Shown in pieces: positions 9,632-18,347 of a stretch of 64,000 bases of DNA. The stretch is taken from NCBI RefSeq assembly GCF_034298135.1, contig NZ_CP139575.1, positions 992,001 through 1,056,000 on the forward strand, in the 5' to 3' direction. The position numbers and the translations under genes are program-made. Below the pieces are notes generated by a model, which searched no databases, was not told where the DNA came from, and saw nothing but the letters and a program-made list of their open reading frames with translations. Each line of letters opens with the position of its first letter. The first letter of the stretch is position 1. Source of the stretch: Lactobacillus acidophilus. GTDB lineage: Bacteria; Bacillota; Bacilli; Lactobacillales; Lactobacillaceae.

Positions 9632-9660
9632 ATTTTACCACCTAACTGCACGCGGGTCAA
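9632..9660 (-). promoter_or_regulatory. typA promoter
   Basis: On the minus strand TTGACC (9655-9660) is followed after 17 bp by TAAAAT (9632-9637), which is also preceded by TGG as an extended -10. The predicted transcript starts near 9626 and has a leader of about 105 bases. Confidence 0.8.
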
Positions 9661-9772
9661 CGCTTAACCTTTAAGTTAACTTTTCATTTACTTTAGCTAA
9701 AACTAAGCAAAATCCTTTAAATTATGGTAAAAATATATTTAGGTTATTTTTTTGAAAAAGGAGAAATTTATT

Positions 9773-10327
9773 TTGATCTTAATGAAAGATATCGTACGTG
9801 ATGGCGATCCGGTTTTAAGAAGAGTATCAGATGATTTAACTTTTCCACTTAGCGATCACTATAAAAAACTTGCAGATGATATGATGGAGTATCTAATTAA
9901 TTCACAAGATCCTAAAATTGCAGAAAAACATCAACTTAGAGCAGGTGTTGGTTTAGCAGCACCACAAGTTGGCGAAGGTGTTAAAATGGCTGCACTTTTA
10001 GTTCCAGATGATCAAGGTAACATCATTTTTAAAGACATTTTTGTTAATCCAGAAATAATTTCTGAATCTGTTCGCCAAGCTTGTTTAAGTGAAGGCGAAG
10101 GCTGCCTTAGTGTAGATGAAGTAATCAATGGCTACGTTCCTCGTCCTGATAAATTAACTGTTCACTACTACACAGTTGATGGTGAAGAAAAAACAATTCG
10201 TTTAAAGGATTACCCAGCAATTGTTGCATCTCACGAAATTGATCACTTAAATGGACACTTATTCTATGACAGAATCAACAAAAAGGATCCATATTCACTC
10301 AAAGAAGATACAGTAGTGATCTCCTAA
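9773..10327 (+). CDS. def: peptide deformylase
   Basis: This 184-residue metalloenzyme removes the formyl group from nascent proteins. All three motifs are intact: [10 protein letters not shown] (about residue 59), EGCLSV (about residue 110, metal-ligand Cys) and HEIDH (about residue 154, two metal His and the catalytic Glu). The insertions and length fit the type 2 Gram-positive form. The start is TTG at 9773, 8 bases after AAAGGAG; the ATG at 9782 is the alternative, and the upstream TTG at 9752 lies before the ribosome site. It diverges from typA and ends with its own terminator. Confidence 0.94.
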   Translation: MILMKDIVRDGDPVLRRVSDDLTFPLSDHYKKLADDMMEYLINSQDPKIAEKHQLRAGVGLAAPQVGEGVKMAALLVPDDQGNIIFKDIFVNPEIISESVRQACLSEGEGCLSVDEVINGYVPRPDKLTVHYYTVDGEEKTIRLKDYPAIVASHEIDHLNGHLFYDRINKKDPYSLKEDTVVIS

Positions 10328-10342
10328 TGTTATTTAACTAAC

Positions 10343-10371
10343 AAAAAAGGCCTGCGTAAGCAGGCTTTTTT
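10343..10371 (+). terminator. def terminator
   Basis: The stem CCTGC / GCAGG, extended by A-T pairs, with loop GTAA is followed by TTTTTT, 16 bases after the def stop. It abuts the convergent terminator of the minus-strand RNA. Confidence 0.85.
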
Positions 10372-10376
10372 GATAT

Positions 10377-10405
10377 AAAAAACCACTGGGTGACTAGACC
10401 AGTGG
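10377..10405 (-). terminator. terminator of the small RNA candidate
   Basis: The 7-bp stem CCACTGG / CCAGTGG with a 9-base loop is followed on the minus strand by TTTTTT. No annotated minus-strand gene ends here, so it belongs to an unannotated transcript. Confidence 0.75.
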
Positions 10406-10482
10406 CTCATACATTGGGAATTAAGAAGATTGAAGAGACTTCTTATAACGAGTAAATGAGTTTTTATTAATCATTCACTACA
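10377..10482 (-). ncRNA. candidate small RNA between def and rpoY
   Basis: A complete transcription unit of about 105 bases is visible on the minus strand, with a strong promoter at 10488-10516 and a terminator at 10377-10405. The RNA between them can fold into three hairpins: GUGAAUGA/UCAUUUAC (10471-10478 with 10452-10459), AAGAAG/CUUCUU (10439-10444 with 10423-10428) and the terminator CCACUGG/CCAGUGG. A 17-codon frame (MINKNSFTRYKKSLQSS) lies inside, but it has no ribosome site and overlaps the first two hairpins. I therefore favour a non-coding RNA. I do not recognise the family. Confidence 0.55.
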
Positions 10483-10487
10483 CGTTC

Positions 10488-10516
10488 ATCGTACAACCAA
10501 TGTTATTTTATGTCAA
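10488..10516 (-). promoter_or_regulatory. promoter of the small RNA candidate
   Basis: On the minus strand a perfect TTGACA (10511-10516) is followed at 17 bp by TACGAT (10488-10493). The transcript would start near 10481. There is no protein gene downstream before the terminator. Confidence 0.7.
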
Positions 10517-10669
10517 TAATATTAACTAAATTCATAAAAAATATTAGAGTAATCATTCAACAAAAACATATTTATATACTTCTTTTTATAAATATGATAA
10601 AATTTTTATAGCTATTGAGTATTTTTACTCTAAATTGAACGTTTATACATTAATTAAGGAGAATCATTC

Positions 10670-10891
10670 ATGATTTACAAAGTTTTGTATCAAAAAGACA
10701 AGATTGTCAATCCTCGTAGAGAAACCACTCAAACTCTTTACATGGAAGCTGACAATATGGTCGAAGCAAGAACTATGGTTGAGGACAATACCCCCTATAA
10801 CATTGAACTCATCCAAGAATTAACAGGTAATTCTTTAACTTACGAAAAAGAACACGCTGACTTTAAGTTAACGAAGTTCGACAAGAAGTAA
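10670..10891 (+). CDS. rpoY: RNA polymerase epsilon subunit
   Basis: This 73-residue small subunit of Firmicute RNA polymerase is the former YkzG/DUF1447. It is recognised by [11 protein letters not shown] at the N-terminus, [12 protein letters not shown] and the C-terminal LTKFDKK. Aaggag lies 8 bases before the ATG. It ends 6 bases before rnjA, the invariant rpoY-rnjA pair of Firmicutes. The 340-base gap upstream holds the minus-strand RNA candidate. I see only AT-rich sequence and no convincing -35 for the rpoY promoter. Confidence 0.95.
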   Translation: MIYKVLYQKDKIVNPRRETTQTLYMEADNMVEARTMVEDNTPYNIELIQELTGNSLTYEKEHADFKLTKFDKK

Positions 10892-10897
10892 TAAAGA

Positions 10898-12577
10898 GTG
10901 CGAATTAAAAATAATGAAGTAGCCGTTTATGCAATCGGGGGTTTGCATGAAATTGGCAAAAATATGTATTGTGTACAGTATCAAGATGAAATTATCATCA
11001 TGGACTGTGGTATCAAATTCCCCGAAGATGATTTATTAGGTATTAATTACGTAATTTCAGATTATTCATACTTAATCAAAAATCGCAAAAAAATTAAAGC
11101 TCTTGTAGTTAGTCACGGACATGAAGACCATATCGGTGGTATTCCATTTTTATTAGAGAAAATTCCAGAAATCCCTGTTTATGCAACGCCCTTTGCTCTA
11201 TCTTTGATCAGAGGTAAATTGGAAGAACATGGCATTTTAAAGACAACAGAACTACATGAAGAACACGAGGATACTGTTTTAAAATTTAAGAAACTTTCAG
11301 TTTCATTCTTTAGAACTACCCACTCCATTCCTGATACTTTAGGTATTGCTGTTCATACTCCATTGGGTGCAGTTGTATTTACTGGAGACTTTAAATTTGA
11401 TTTAACTCCAGTAATGGATCAACCTGCGCCAGACTTTCAAAAAATGGCTAAATTGGGAAATGAAGGCGTGCTTGCATTGCTTTCAGATTCAACGAATGCT
11501 GAAGTTACTCAATTTACCAAGTCTGAAAGATTTGTAGCTCAGTCATTGCATAATATTATTACTGGTATTCATGGACGAATCATTTTTGCCACTTTTGCAT
11601 CTAACCTTTATCGTGTTTCCACAGCTATTCAAGCTGCAATAGATACTGGTAGAAAAGTCGCAATTTTCGGTCGTAGTATGGAAAATGGTGTCGATAATGG
11701 TATTGATCTAGGATACTTAGATATTCCTAAGGATCTAATTGTAGATGCTGAAGAGATCAATAAATTACCGCCTGATAAAGTAATGATTTTATGTACTGGT
11801 TCACAAGGTGAACCATTGGCAGCATTATCAAGAATTGCTAATGGAACTCACAGACAAATCACCTTACAACCTGGCGACACAGTAATCTTTTCTTCTAACC
11901 CTATTCCAGGAAACACATTAAGCGTTAACCACTTGATTAATAAGTTAATGGAAGGTGGAGCTAATGTAATTCATGGACGTGTTAATAATGTCCATACTTC
12001 CGGTCACGGTGGTCAAGAAGAATTGAAGATGATGGTTCGTTTGACTAAACCAAAATATATGATTCCTGTTCACGGTGAATACAGAATGCAAGTTATTCAT
12101 ACTCAGCTTGCTCAACAAGCTGGGGTGCCTGCAGAGAATACTTTTGTTTTATCAAATGGTGAGGTTGTTTGTTTTGGACCTAACGGTGCAAGACTAGCTG
12201 GTAGGATTCCAGCCGGTGATGTTTATGTTGATACATCGGGTACAGCAGACGTTGGTAATGTTGTTGTCCACGATCGTCAAATTCTTTCCGAAGAAGGTTT
12301 AGTTGTTGCTGTTGCTACAGTAGATTATAAACATAAGCGTGTTTTAGCTGGTCCTGATATTCTCAGCCGTGGATTCGTTTATATGCGTGAATCGACAGAA
12401 TTAATTAGCCAAGCTCAAAAACATGTATATCATGTTCTTAGAAATGAAATGTCTAAATCAGATAAACCAAAGGAAAGCGAAATTAAGAAAGCAATTACTG
12501 AAAATCTATCAGATTTTTTATATTCTAAGACTGAACGTCGTCCAATGATTTTACCAATTATCATTGAAAAGAAATAA
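10898..12577 (+). CDS. rnjA: ribonuclease J1
   Basis: This 559-residue metallo-beta-lactamase/beta-CASP enzyme acts as 5'-3' exonuclease and endonuclease in RNA turnover. The metal site HGHEDHIGG is near residue 73, with GDFKFD, a second histidine region (SGHGGQEE) and the MIPVHGEYR segment. The start is GTG at 10898, and the TAATAAAG before it suggests coupling to rpoY. A second RNase J paralogue is usual in the genus but is not in this window. Confidence 0.95.
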   Translation: MRIKNNEVAVYAIGGLHEIGKNMYCVQYQDEIIIMDCGIKFPEDDLLGINYVISDYSYLIKNRKKIKALVVSHGHEDHIGGIPFLLEKIPEIPVYATPFALSLIRGKLEEHGILKTTELHEEHEDTVLKFKKLSVSFFRTTHSIPDTLGIAVHTPLGAVVFTGDFKFDLTPVMDQPAPDFQKMAKLGNEGVLALLSDSTNAEVTQFTKSERFVAQSLHNIITGIHGRIIFATFASNLYRVSTAIQAAIDTGRKVAIFGRSMENGVDNGIDLGYLDIPKDLIVDAEEINKLPPDKVMILCTGSQGEPLAALSRIANGTHRQITLQPGDTVIFSSNPIPGNTLSVNHLINKLMEGGANVIHGRVNNVHTSGHGGQEELKMMVRLTKPKYMIPVHGEYRMQVIHTQLAQQAGVPAENTFVLSNGEVVCFGPNGARLAGRIPAGDVYVDTSGTADVGNVVVHDRQILSEEGLVVAVATVDYKHKRVLAGPDILSRGFVYMRESTELISQAQKHVYHVLRNEMSKSDKPKESEIKKAITENLSDFLYSKTERRPMILPIIIEKK

Positions 12578-12584
12578 ATATTAA

Positions 12585-12605
12585 GACTCCTTCGGGAGTC
12601 TTTTA
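12585..12605 (+). terminator. rnjA terminator
   Basis: GACTCC and GGAGTC form a 6-bp stem closed by a TTCG tetraloop, followed by TTTTATTATT. Confidence 0.85.
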
Positions 12606-12629
12606 TTATTAATAAAATTAGAACACGAT

Positions 12630-13577
12630 ATGAGTAAGAAAATTAATGTACATTTATTAGTAAATGAAGTAGCTGGTAATGGCAATGCTATTAAGGCAAA
12701 TACAGAATTACATGCAGTTTTAAACAAGTTAAATATTCCTTTTGATCAACAAAAAAGTAATTATCCTGGTGAATTAACTAAACTAGCTTGTGAGTATGCA
12801 AATAACAATCCGGCTAAGAATAACATACTAATTGTGGTTGGTGGTGACGGATCTTTCAATGAAGTATTAAACGGAATCAAACAATCGCATTATCCTGAAA
12901 CTCCAATAACTTATTTCCCAGCCGGTACAGGAAATGATTTTGCTCGTGGTGCCGGATTAACTGATGATCCATTTCAATTAATTAATAATTTGTTACAAGA
13001 TCCTGAACCTGAAAAAGTGGATTGTGGCTATTTCACATCAAATATAGCTGAAATACCAAGTGGATATTTTGTAAATAATTTTGGCATAGGGTTCGATGCT
13101 TTTGTTGTTCATCAGAGCAATCATACTTCTTTAAAAAAGAAATTGAATCATATAAATTCAGGAAATTTAATTTATGGTTTAAATGTAGTTAAAGCTCTAA
13201 TTAACCAAAAAACTTTCGCAGTTACTGTCAAAACTGCTGACCAAACTTTACGTTATGGGGATGCTTACTTAGTCACCACCACTAATCATCCCTATTTTGG
13301 TGGTGGCTTTGCTATTTTACCTAAAGCTGATATCTATAGCCATCATTTAGATACCGTAATTGTAGAAAAGCCAAATTTAAATAGAACTTTATTTCTTTTT
13401 GGTAAGCTAATAACAAATGGTTCCCATGTTACTGCACCTGAATTTCATTATGTTGAAGCAAAAGAAATCCAAGTTGAAACTAAGAAGCCTGAATATGCAC
13501 AAATTGATGGTGAAGATGTAGATAAACAAAATTTTAAAGTAAATTTTAAAATTAACCACTTTAATCTATTAAAATAA
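12630..13577 (+). CDS. diacylglycerol kinase family lipid kinase
   Basis: This 315-residue protein belongs to the DagK/YegS/BmrU lipid kinase family. It has the ATP-binding GGDGSFNEVLNG (about residue 70) and GTGNDFARG (about residue 108), followed by the all-beta C-terminal domain. It probably phosphorylates diacylglycerol or a similar lipid, feeding glycerolipids from teichoic acid synthesis back into phospholipid synthesis. The exact substrate cannot be read from sequence. The start is ATG at 12630, with no strong ribosome site visible. Confidence 0.88.
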   Translation: MSKKINVHLLVNEVAGNGNAIKANTELHAVLNKLNIPFDQQKSNYPGELTKLACEYANNNPAKNNILIVVGGDGSFNEVLNGIKQSHYPETPITYFPAGTGNDFARGAGLTDDPFQLINNLLQDPEPEKVDCGYFTSNIAEIPSGYFVNNFGIGFDAFVVHQSNHTSLKKKLNHINSGNLIYGLNVVKALINQKTFAVTVKTADQTLRYGDAYLVTTTNHPYFGGGFAILPKADIYSHHLDTVIVEKPNLNRTLFLFGKLITNGSHVTAPEFHYVEAKEIQVETKKPEYAQIDGEDVDKQNFKVNFKINHFNLLK

Positions 13578-13610
13578 TCGAGTCTAGGAAATTTCTAGAC
13601 TCGATTTTTA
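13577..13610. terminator. bidirectional terminator between convergent genes
   Basis: ATCGAGTCTAG and CTAGACTCGAT form an 11-bp stem with a 7-base loop, with TTTTTA on the plus side and an A-rich run on the other. It serves the lipid kinase gene (plus) and probably the NERD gene (minus). Confidence 0.8.
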
Positions 13611-15287
13611 TATTTTATCCAAAATGTTTTTGTGTTCTTGATGTGATTTAAAGTAAGTTTTTGAACTTGTAAAAGTACTAACTTCTTGATAAAACTTTCT
13701 CCAGTACCGATAATTTTGATATTGCTTTTTCCATTTACGTGCATCAGTTAAATATTTATCTAACAAGCCATTTATTCGTTCAATATGTTTAATTATCTGA
13801 TTAGCGTGATATAGCTGTTCATTTACTTTTTGTTCATCCAAATCATTACCTTCACTAAACAGAAGTACGTTCTTCTTAAATGCTTTTTCTTCCTCTAAAC
13901 TATTATTATTAGCTAATTCTTCTCTAAGTGCTTCAATTTCCTCTGACTGTAAACTTATCTTATCTTTAGCTCGTACCATTAATGCTTGAAGATCACTCAA
14001 TTGTATTACTTCAATATCCATTTTTGTATAACGATCTATTTTCTTAAGCTCAAAATTATCGTCTGTTCTACTAACAAAAACTACTACATTACGAATTAAC
14101 TTGTCTATTGGTACTCGCTTTAAAAGTTGAATAATTACAGGATTATGGCTTTTTTCTAGTACATATTTGATACTTTCCTTATGTTTAGAAACTTGATCTG
14201 CTACATCATTATAATCCTCGGATGTATCATATTCTCCTTGTTTAATAGTTCGCGCTTTTGTTTCCAAGCAAAAAATTCCACTAGTTGCAATTACTAAATG
14301 ATCAATTTGATTACTATCCAGACTATCTTTTTTATTATATGGATATGGTAAAACTAGATTATACATCAATTCTTTGCCAGCTTGAACTTCTCGGATTTTT
14401 TTATTTACTAATGCTTCAGCTGCTGTGCCACTAAGAAGATTACTAATATTCAGTAAATCTTTATTAGATAAAATATCCATTGAGTGTAAATATTTAACAT
14501 CATCTAATTGCAACATAGCTAAACGTTTTTGAAAATTTTCGACTAATGAATTATAAGTTTTAAAACCTGAGTTAATTGCCTTAATTCTTGTAATATTATT
14601 GGAATTTAAAGCTTTTCGTAAATCCCTTTTTTTAGCAAAATCTATTTTTTCAACTTTAGTAATTGAAGATACTTCTTGTGAATTAGTTACCTTATTTCGA
14701 CTTACCCATTCTTTTTGATAATAAGCATGATTTTCAAGCTCTTTAGCATATTGTTTTAAATCTGCCTCAATAGGCATTATTATCGCACGCACTTCATTGA
14801 TTATTGATTTGTAATAACTAAAATTTGCTTTTATCTGTGCTATATTTGCAACTCGCCTTTTATTATTTTGATAAAATTCTTCTTTAACTTTATCTGAATC
14901 AAAAACAGTTTTACGATAAAAATTACCATCTTTGATTCCAAATTCAATAAATTCTACAATTGATCGATCAAGATTATATTTAATCAAATAATGACAATGA
15001 CCTCTATGATCAAAAATTCTTCGCTTAATATAACCTGGTCGAATAAATTCTATAATTTGAAATTCCAATCCTTTTTCATTGGCAAATGTATATGGTATGC
15101 GTTTGCCTACGATTTTTTCTATCTTTGTTAATTCTTCTTTGTCTATATCACTAAGCTCAGTTTTTTTCATTTTATCCTTATTCTTATTTGATCGAAAAAA
15201 ATAATAGGTTAACACACCTATTGCACTTATAATTATTATAATATTCACTACTAAATTACCACCAACTGAACATATGTTTATAAGCAA
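13608..15287 (-). CDS. membrane-anchored NERD-domain protein
   Basis: This 559-residue protein has one N-terminal membrane segment (about residues 14-31), long charged helical regions on both sides, and a NERD (nuclease-related) domain at about residues 290-410. The domain shows SNQIDHLVIATSGIFCLETKA, quoted in parts: IDHLVIA with the Asp, then FCLETKA with the E-x-K pair expected of the nuclease fold. It resembles a membrane-tethered nuclease-like protein, but its function is unknown. The start is uncertain: TTG at 15287, or the GTG a few codons in that follows GGTGG. It stands alone between two terminators, next to recD2. Confidence 0.78.
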   Translation of the reverse strand: MLINICSVGGNLVVNIIIIISAIGVLTYYFFRSNKNKDKMKKTELSDIDKEELTKIEKIVGKRIPYTFANEKGLEFQIIEFIRPGYIKRRIFDHRGHCHYLIKYNLDRSIVEFIEFGIKDGNFYRKTVFDSDKVKEEFYQNNKRRVANIAQIKANFSYYKSIINEVRAIIMPIEADLKQYAKELENHAYYQKEWVSRNKVTNSQEVSSITKVEKIDFAKKRDLRKALNSNNITRIKAINSGFKTYNSLVENFQKRLAMLQLDDVKYLHSMDILSNKDLLNISNLLSGTAAEALVNKKIREVQAGKELMYNLVLPYPYNKKDSLDSNQIDHLVIATSGIFCLETKARTIKQGEYDTSEDYNDVADQVSKHKESIKYVLEKSHNPVIIQLLKRVPIDKLIRNVVVFVSRTDDNFELKKIDRYTKMDIEVIQLSDLQALMVRAKDKISLQSEEIEALREELANNNSLEEEKAFKKNVLLFSEGNDLDEQKVNEQLYHANQIIKHIERINGLLDKYLTDARKWKKQYQNYRYWRKFYQEVSTFTSSKTYFKSHQEHKNILDKI

Positions 15288-15312
15288 TAATTATAACACT
15301 CTTTTGTATATT

Positions 15313-15350
15313 CTAAAAGCCCCACGAATTAAGAATCATGGGGCTTTTTT
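15313..15350 (-). terminator. recD2 terminator
   Basis: AAAAGCCCCA and TGGGGCTTTT form a 10-bp stem with a 14-base loop directly after the recD2 stop, on the minus strand. Confidence 0.75.
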
Positions 15351-17704
15351 TACAACTTAATATCTATCATACCAATCATTGGATCGATCTCACCAGAATA
15401 TATCTTATCAGGCGTTAAAATATAATCTTCACTTTCTTTTTTCACTTCAGTACTTTCTTTTTCTTTTACTTTTTCATCTTCATCACTAGTATTTTTTGTT
15501 TTAATATCAAGTTGCTCACAAATTTTTTCCGATAAACCAGTCTTTCGATCATTTCCTGCTGTTTTAAAAGCAGCTAAAAAAGCACGGGAATCGCCAACAA
15601 GTACTAGATTTTTTTCAGCACGTGTAATTGCTGTATACAAAAGATTACGTTTAAGCATAACGAAATTTTGCATGGTCAAATTTAAAACAACCAATGGGAA
15701 CTCTGAGCCCTGAGATTTATGAATAGTAATTGCATATGCTCTAGTTATGTCATTCATATCTTTTTTACTAAAAGTTATTTCACGATCATCAAAATTAGCT
15801 ACCATACATTTTTGGGAATTATTTTCATCAATACTGATAATTTTACCGATTTGACCGTTATAAATGTCTTTTTCCGGATTATTTTGTAACTGTAAAATTC
15901 TATCTCCAATTCTAAAAATTTCATTATGGACTTCAATAGATTTACTCTTAGCTTTTGGTGGATTCATAATATCTTGAATAATATCGTTTAAATTGTTTAC
16001 TCCACCATTTCCATGATACATTGCTCCTAAAACTTGAATGTCATCTTTAGCAAATCCACGTTTTAATGCTAATTCTACGATTTGACCTACTGCATCCCCC
16101 ACCAGTTCAGGGCGGCAGCTAATGAATGAATAATTTTTTGTTTTTTTAAATAGAGCCTGCTCGTCCTTACCTTCATTAACATCATGGGCTAAAGCAATAA
16201 TAGTTGAATCATCGCCTTGTCTATGAATTTGTTTCAAAATAGCAGTAGGAAACGCACCTGATTTAATTAAATCACTAAAAACATTCCCTGCTCCAACAGA
16301 TGGTAATTGATCTTTATCACCTACAAAGACAATATGTTTCACCTGATTAATGCTAGATAATAATTGTCTAAACAAGAACATATCAACCATTGACATTTCA
16401 TCAATAATTAAAATTTCACCATTCAATTCATTTAATTCACTAGTATCTATATCACCAATACCTAAACCCAACATCCGGTGAATTGTCTTAGCACTAATTT
16501 CAGTAATCTCACCCATTCTTTTGGCAGCTCTTCCCGTAGGGGCAGCCAATAAGAATGGTGGATTATCACTATACAATGCAGCAGCAGGTATTTCAGCCAA
16601 TTTTCTTAATGCTAACAAAATCCCATTAATAATAGTAGTTTTACCGGTCCCAGGTCCACCTGTCAAAATTGAAATAGGATTCTTAAGAGCATTCTTAATT
16701 GCTAATTTTTGTGTACCATCATATTTAATTTTTAGTTTATCTTCAGCATCTTCAATCGCTGCTTCAATTTCTGCATCATCATAACTTTCATTTTCTTGCA
16801 AAGCTTGGTTTTGAACCAAATTTTTCATTGAACGAGCAATATCTATTTCAGTCTGAAAGATATTTTGTAAAGCAGCAGTATCTCCACTGACAACAACTTT
16901 TCCCTGTTCTTGCAATTCATTTATACAGTTAGCAATCGGATCAAATTGTTCAATCTGTAGTAATTCATTAGCCTGCGTTAATAAATCTGCTAAAGTTACA
17001 TAAGTATTTCCTTCACCATTCAATGCATCTAGCAATACTTGATAAATAGCCCCTTTTATTCTTCGAGGATCATCCAGTCTGATATCTAACTGTTTACCTA
17101 AAGTATCAGCTGTTTTAAAACCAAAACCTGCAACTTCATTAACTGCCACATAGGGATCTTTTTCTAGTTTAGCTAAACTATCGCCATGATAGAGCTGGTA
17201 CACTTTACCTGCAACTCGTTTATTAATCCCATACTTAGCTAGTTTTAATACTATTTCCGAATATGAATCCATTGTATTCAGTCCAGATAATAAACTATCT
17301 TTTTGCTTACTTGTTAAAGACAGGGTATCTATTTTAGCTGGGCTTTCTTTTAAAATGTCTAAAGCATTTAATCCTAATTCATCGATAATAGTATTAGCTG
17401 CTTTTTTACCAATACCTGGAAATTTATCAGAGCTTAAATACTTTGTTAAAGAGCCTTCCTCATGTGGTAAGACTTGCTTATAACTGCTGGCCCTGAATTG
17501 TAGGCCAAACTTTTCATGCATAACCAGCTTACCATCAAAGCGATAACTACTTCCAATTTGAATATCACCAAAATTACCGATTACCTTTATTTCATCACGT
17601 GAATAATTTTCAAGCGAACCAATAATTTCTACATCTAAAATTTTATATAAATCTTTGTCGTTTTCGAAAACGATCCCGTTAATTCTACCGGTAAATTCGA
17701 CCAT
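15350..17704 (-). CDS. recD2: RecD2 family ATP-dependent DNA helicase
   Basis: This 784-residue SF1B 5'-3' helicase belongs to the RecD2/YrrC type found in bacteria without RecBCD. It has an N-terminal OB/helix-hairpin-helix region (FPGIGKKAA and VAGFGFKTAD), Walker A GGPGTGKTT (about residue 350), Walker B LIIDEMSMVD, and the C-terminal motif AYAITIHKSQGSEFP. An acidic, lysine-rich tail of about 60 residues follows. The ATG shares one base with the TPR gene stop (TAATG), so the two are coupled in an operon with gpmB. Confidence 0.93.
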   Translation of the reverse strand: MVEFTGRINGIVFENDKDLYKILDVEIIGSLENYSRDEIKVIGNFGDIQIGSSYRFDGKLVMHEKFGLQFRASSYKQVLPHEEGSLTKYLSSDKFPGIGKKAANTIIDELGLNALDILKESPAKIDTLSLTSKQKDSLLSGLNTMDSYSEIVLKLAKYGINKRVAGKVYQLYHGDSLAKLEKDPYVAVNEVAGFGFKTADTLGKQLDIRLDDPRRIKGAIYQVLLDALNGEGNTYVTLADLLTQANELLQIEQFDPIANCINELQEQGKVVVSGDTAALQNIFQTEIDIARSMKNLVQNQALQENESYDDAEIEAAIEDAEDKLKIKYDGTQKLAIKNALKNPISILTGGPGTGKTTIINGILLALRKLAEIPAAALYSDNPPFLLAAPTGRAAKRMGEITEISAKTIHRMLGLGIGDIDTSELNELNGEILIIDEMSMVDMFLFRQLLSSINQVKHIVFVGDKDQLPSVGAGNVFSDLIKSGAFPTAILKQIHRQGDDSTIIALAHDVNEGKDEQALFKKTKNYSFISCRPELVGDAVGQIVELALKRGFAKDDIQVLGAMYHGNGGVNNLNDIIQDIMNPPKAKSKSIEVHNEIFRIGDRILQLQNNPEKDIYNGQIGKIISIDENNSQKCMVANFDDREITFSKKDMNDITRAYAITIHKSQGSEFPLVVLNLTMQNFVMLKRNLLYTAITRAEKNLVLVGDSRAFLAAFKTAGNDRKTGLSEKICEQLDIKTKNTSDEDEKVKEKESTEVKKESEDYILTPDKIYSGEIDPMIGMIDIKL

Positions 17705-18347
17705 TATTTTTTCTTTTCCTTATCATTTAGCATCTTCATAATTGAAGCATATTGATCCATAGCACGTTTATAGTATTTTTCATCCATTTTTTTGGCACGA
17801 TCAAAATATTCTTTTGCTTGAGTACGATCTTTTTCCAAAGTTGATACACCCAATAAAAAATAGATCTTTGCTGTTCGTTTTTCTAAAGGAATCTTTAAGT
17901 ACATCTGCCGAGCCATATCATTATTACCCATGCTCATCCAAATATCCCCAAGTAATTCCTGAGCACGTTCATCTATATTTTTAATTGTTAATGCATATGC
18001 TAATGCCTTTTGACTCTGACCTAGTTTTAAATAAGTTAACGCCTTTTGATAAAGCGTTAAATCATCGTTAGGAATTTGATCTAATAAATTTAAAGCTTTG
18101 TCAAAATCTCCGTGCATGTAATAACAAATAGCCAAATTATAATTTAATTCTTTAGGCTTTTTAACCAAATGCTGAGCATGTTCTAACAATTGTTGTGCCT
18201 GATCTAAACTTCCCTGCTCAATTAAATAGGTTGATAGCTGTAAATAATTATCAACATTTTGTGGTTTATCATCTATTCTTTGAACCAATAAATGAATCGC
18301 CTGATCTACTTTGCCTTCATCATAAAGTTGTGCAATTTTTTATCCAT
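17704..18347 (-). CDS. TPR repeat protein, frameshifted near its start
   Basis: This tetratricopeptide-repeat protein of the YrrB type has about 214 residues if intact, and TPR helices fill most of it (LIEQGSLDQAQQLLEHA, YYMHGDFDKALNLLDQI). The open frame reaches only TTG 18288, with no ribosome site. The natural start is ATG 18345-18347, which shares a base with the gpmB stop (TAATG). From there MDKK leads to a stop after 13 codons. One extra A in the A6 run at 18336-18341 joins it to IAQLYDEGKVDQAIHLL and the rest. It is therefore either a sequencing error, a broken gene, or a gene rescued by slippage. Confidence 0.72.

Noticed and set aside
9664..9679. TTAAC/GTTAA inverted repeat upstream of the typA -35
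   Set aside because: It has only five pairs in a very AT-rich stretch, too weak to call an operator.
10424..10473. 17-codon peptide MINKNSFTRYKKSLQSS in the small RNA candidate
   Set aside because: It has no Shine-Dalgarno site and is buried in two hairpins; kept only as a note.
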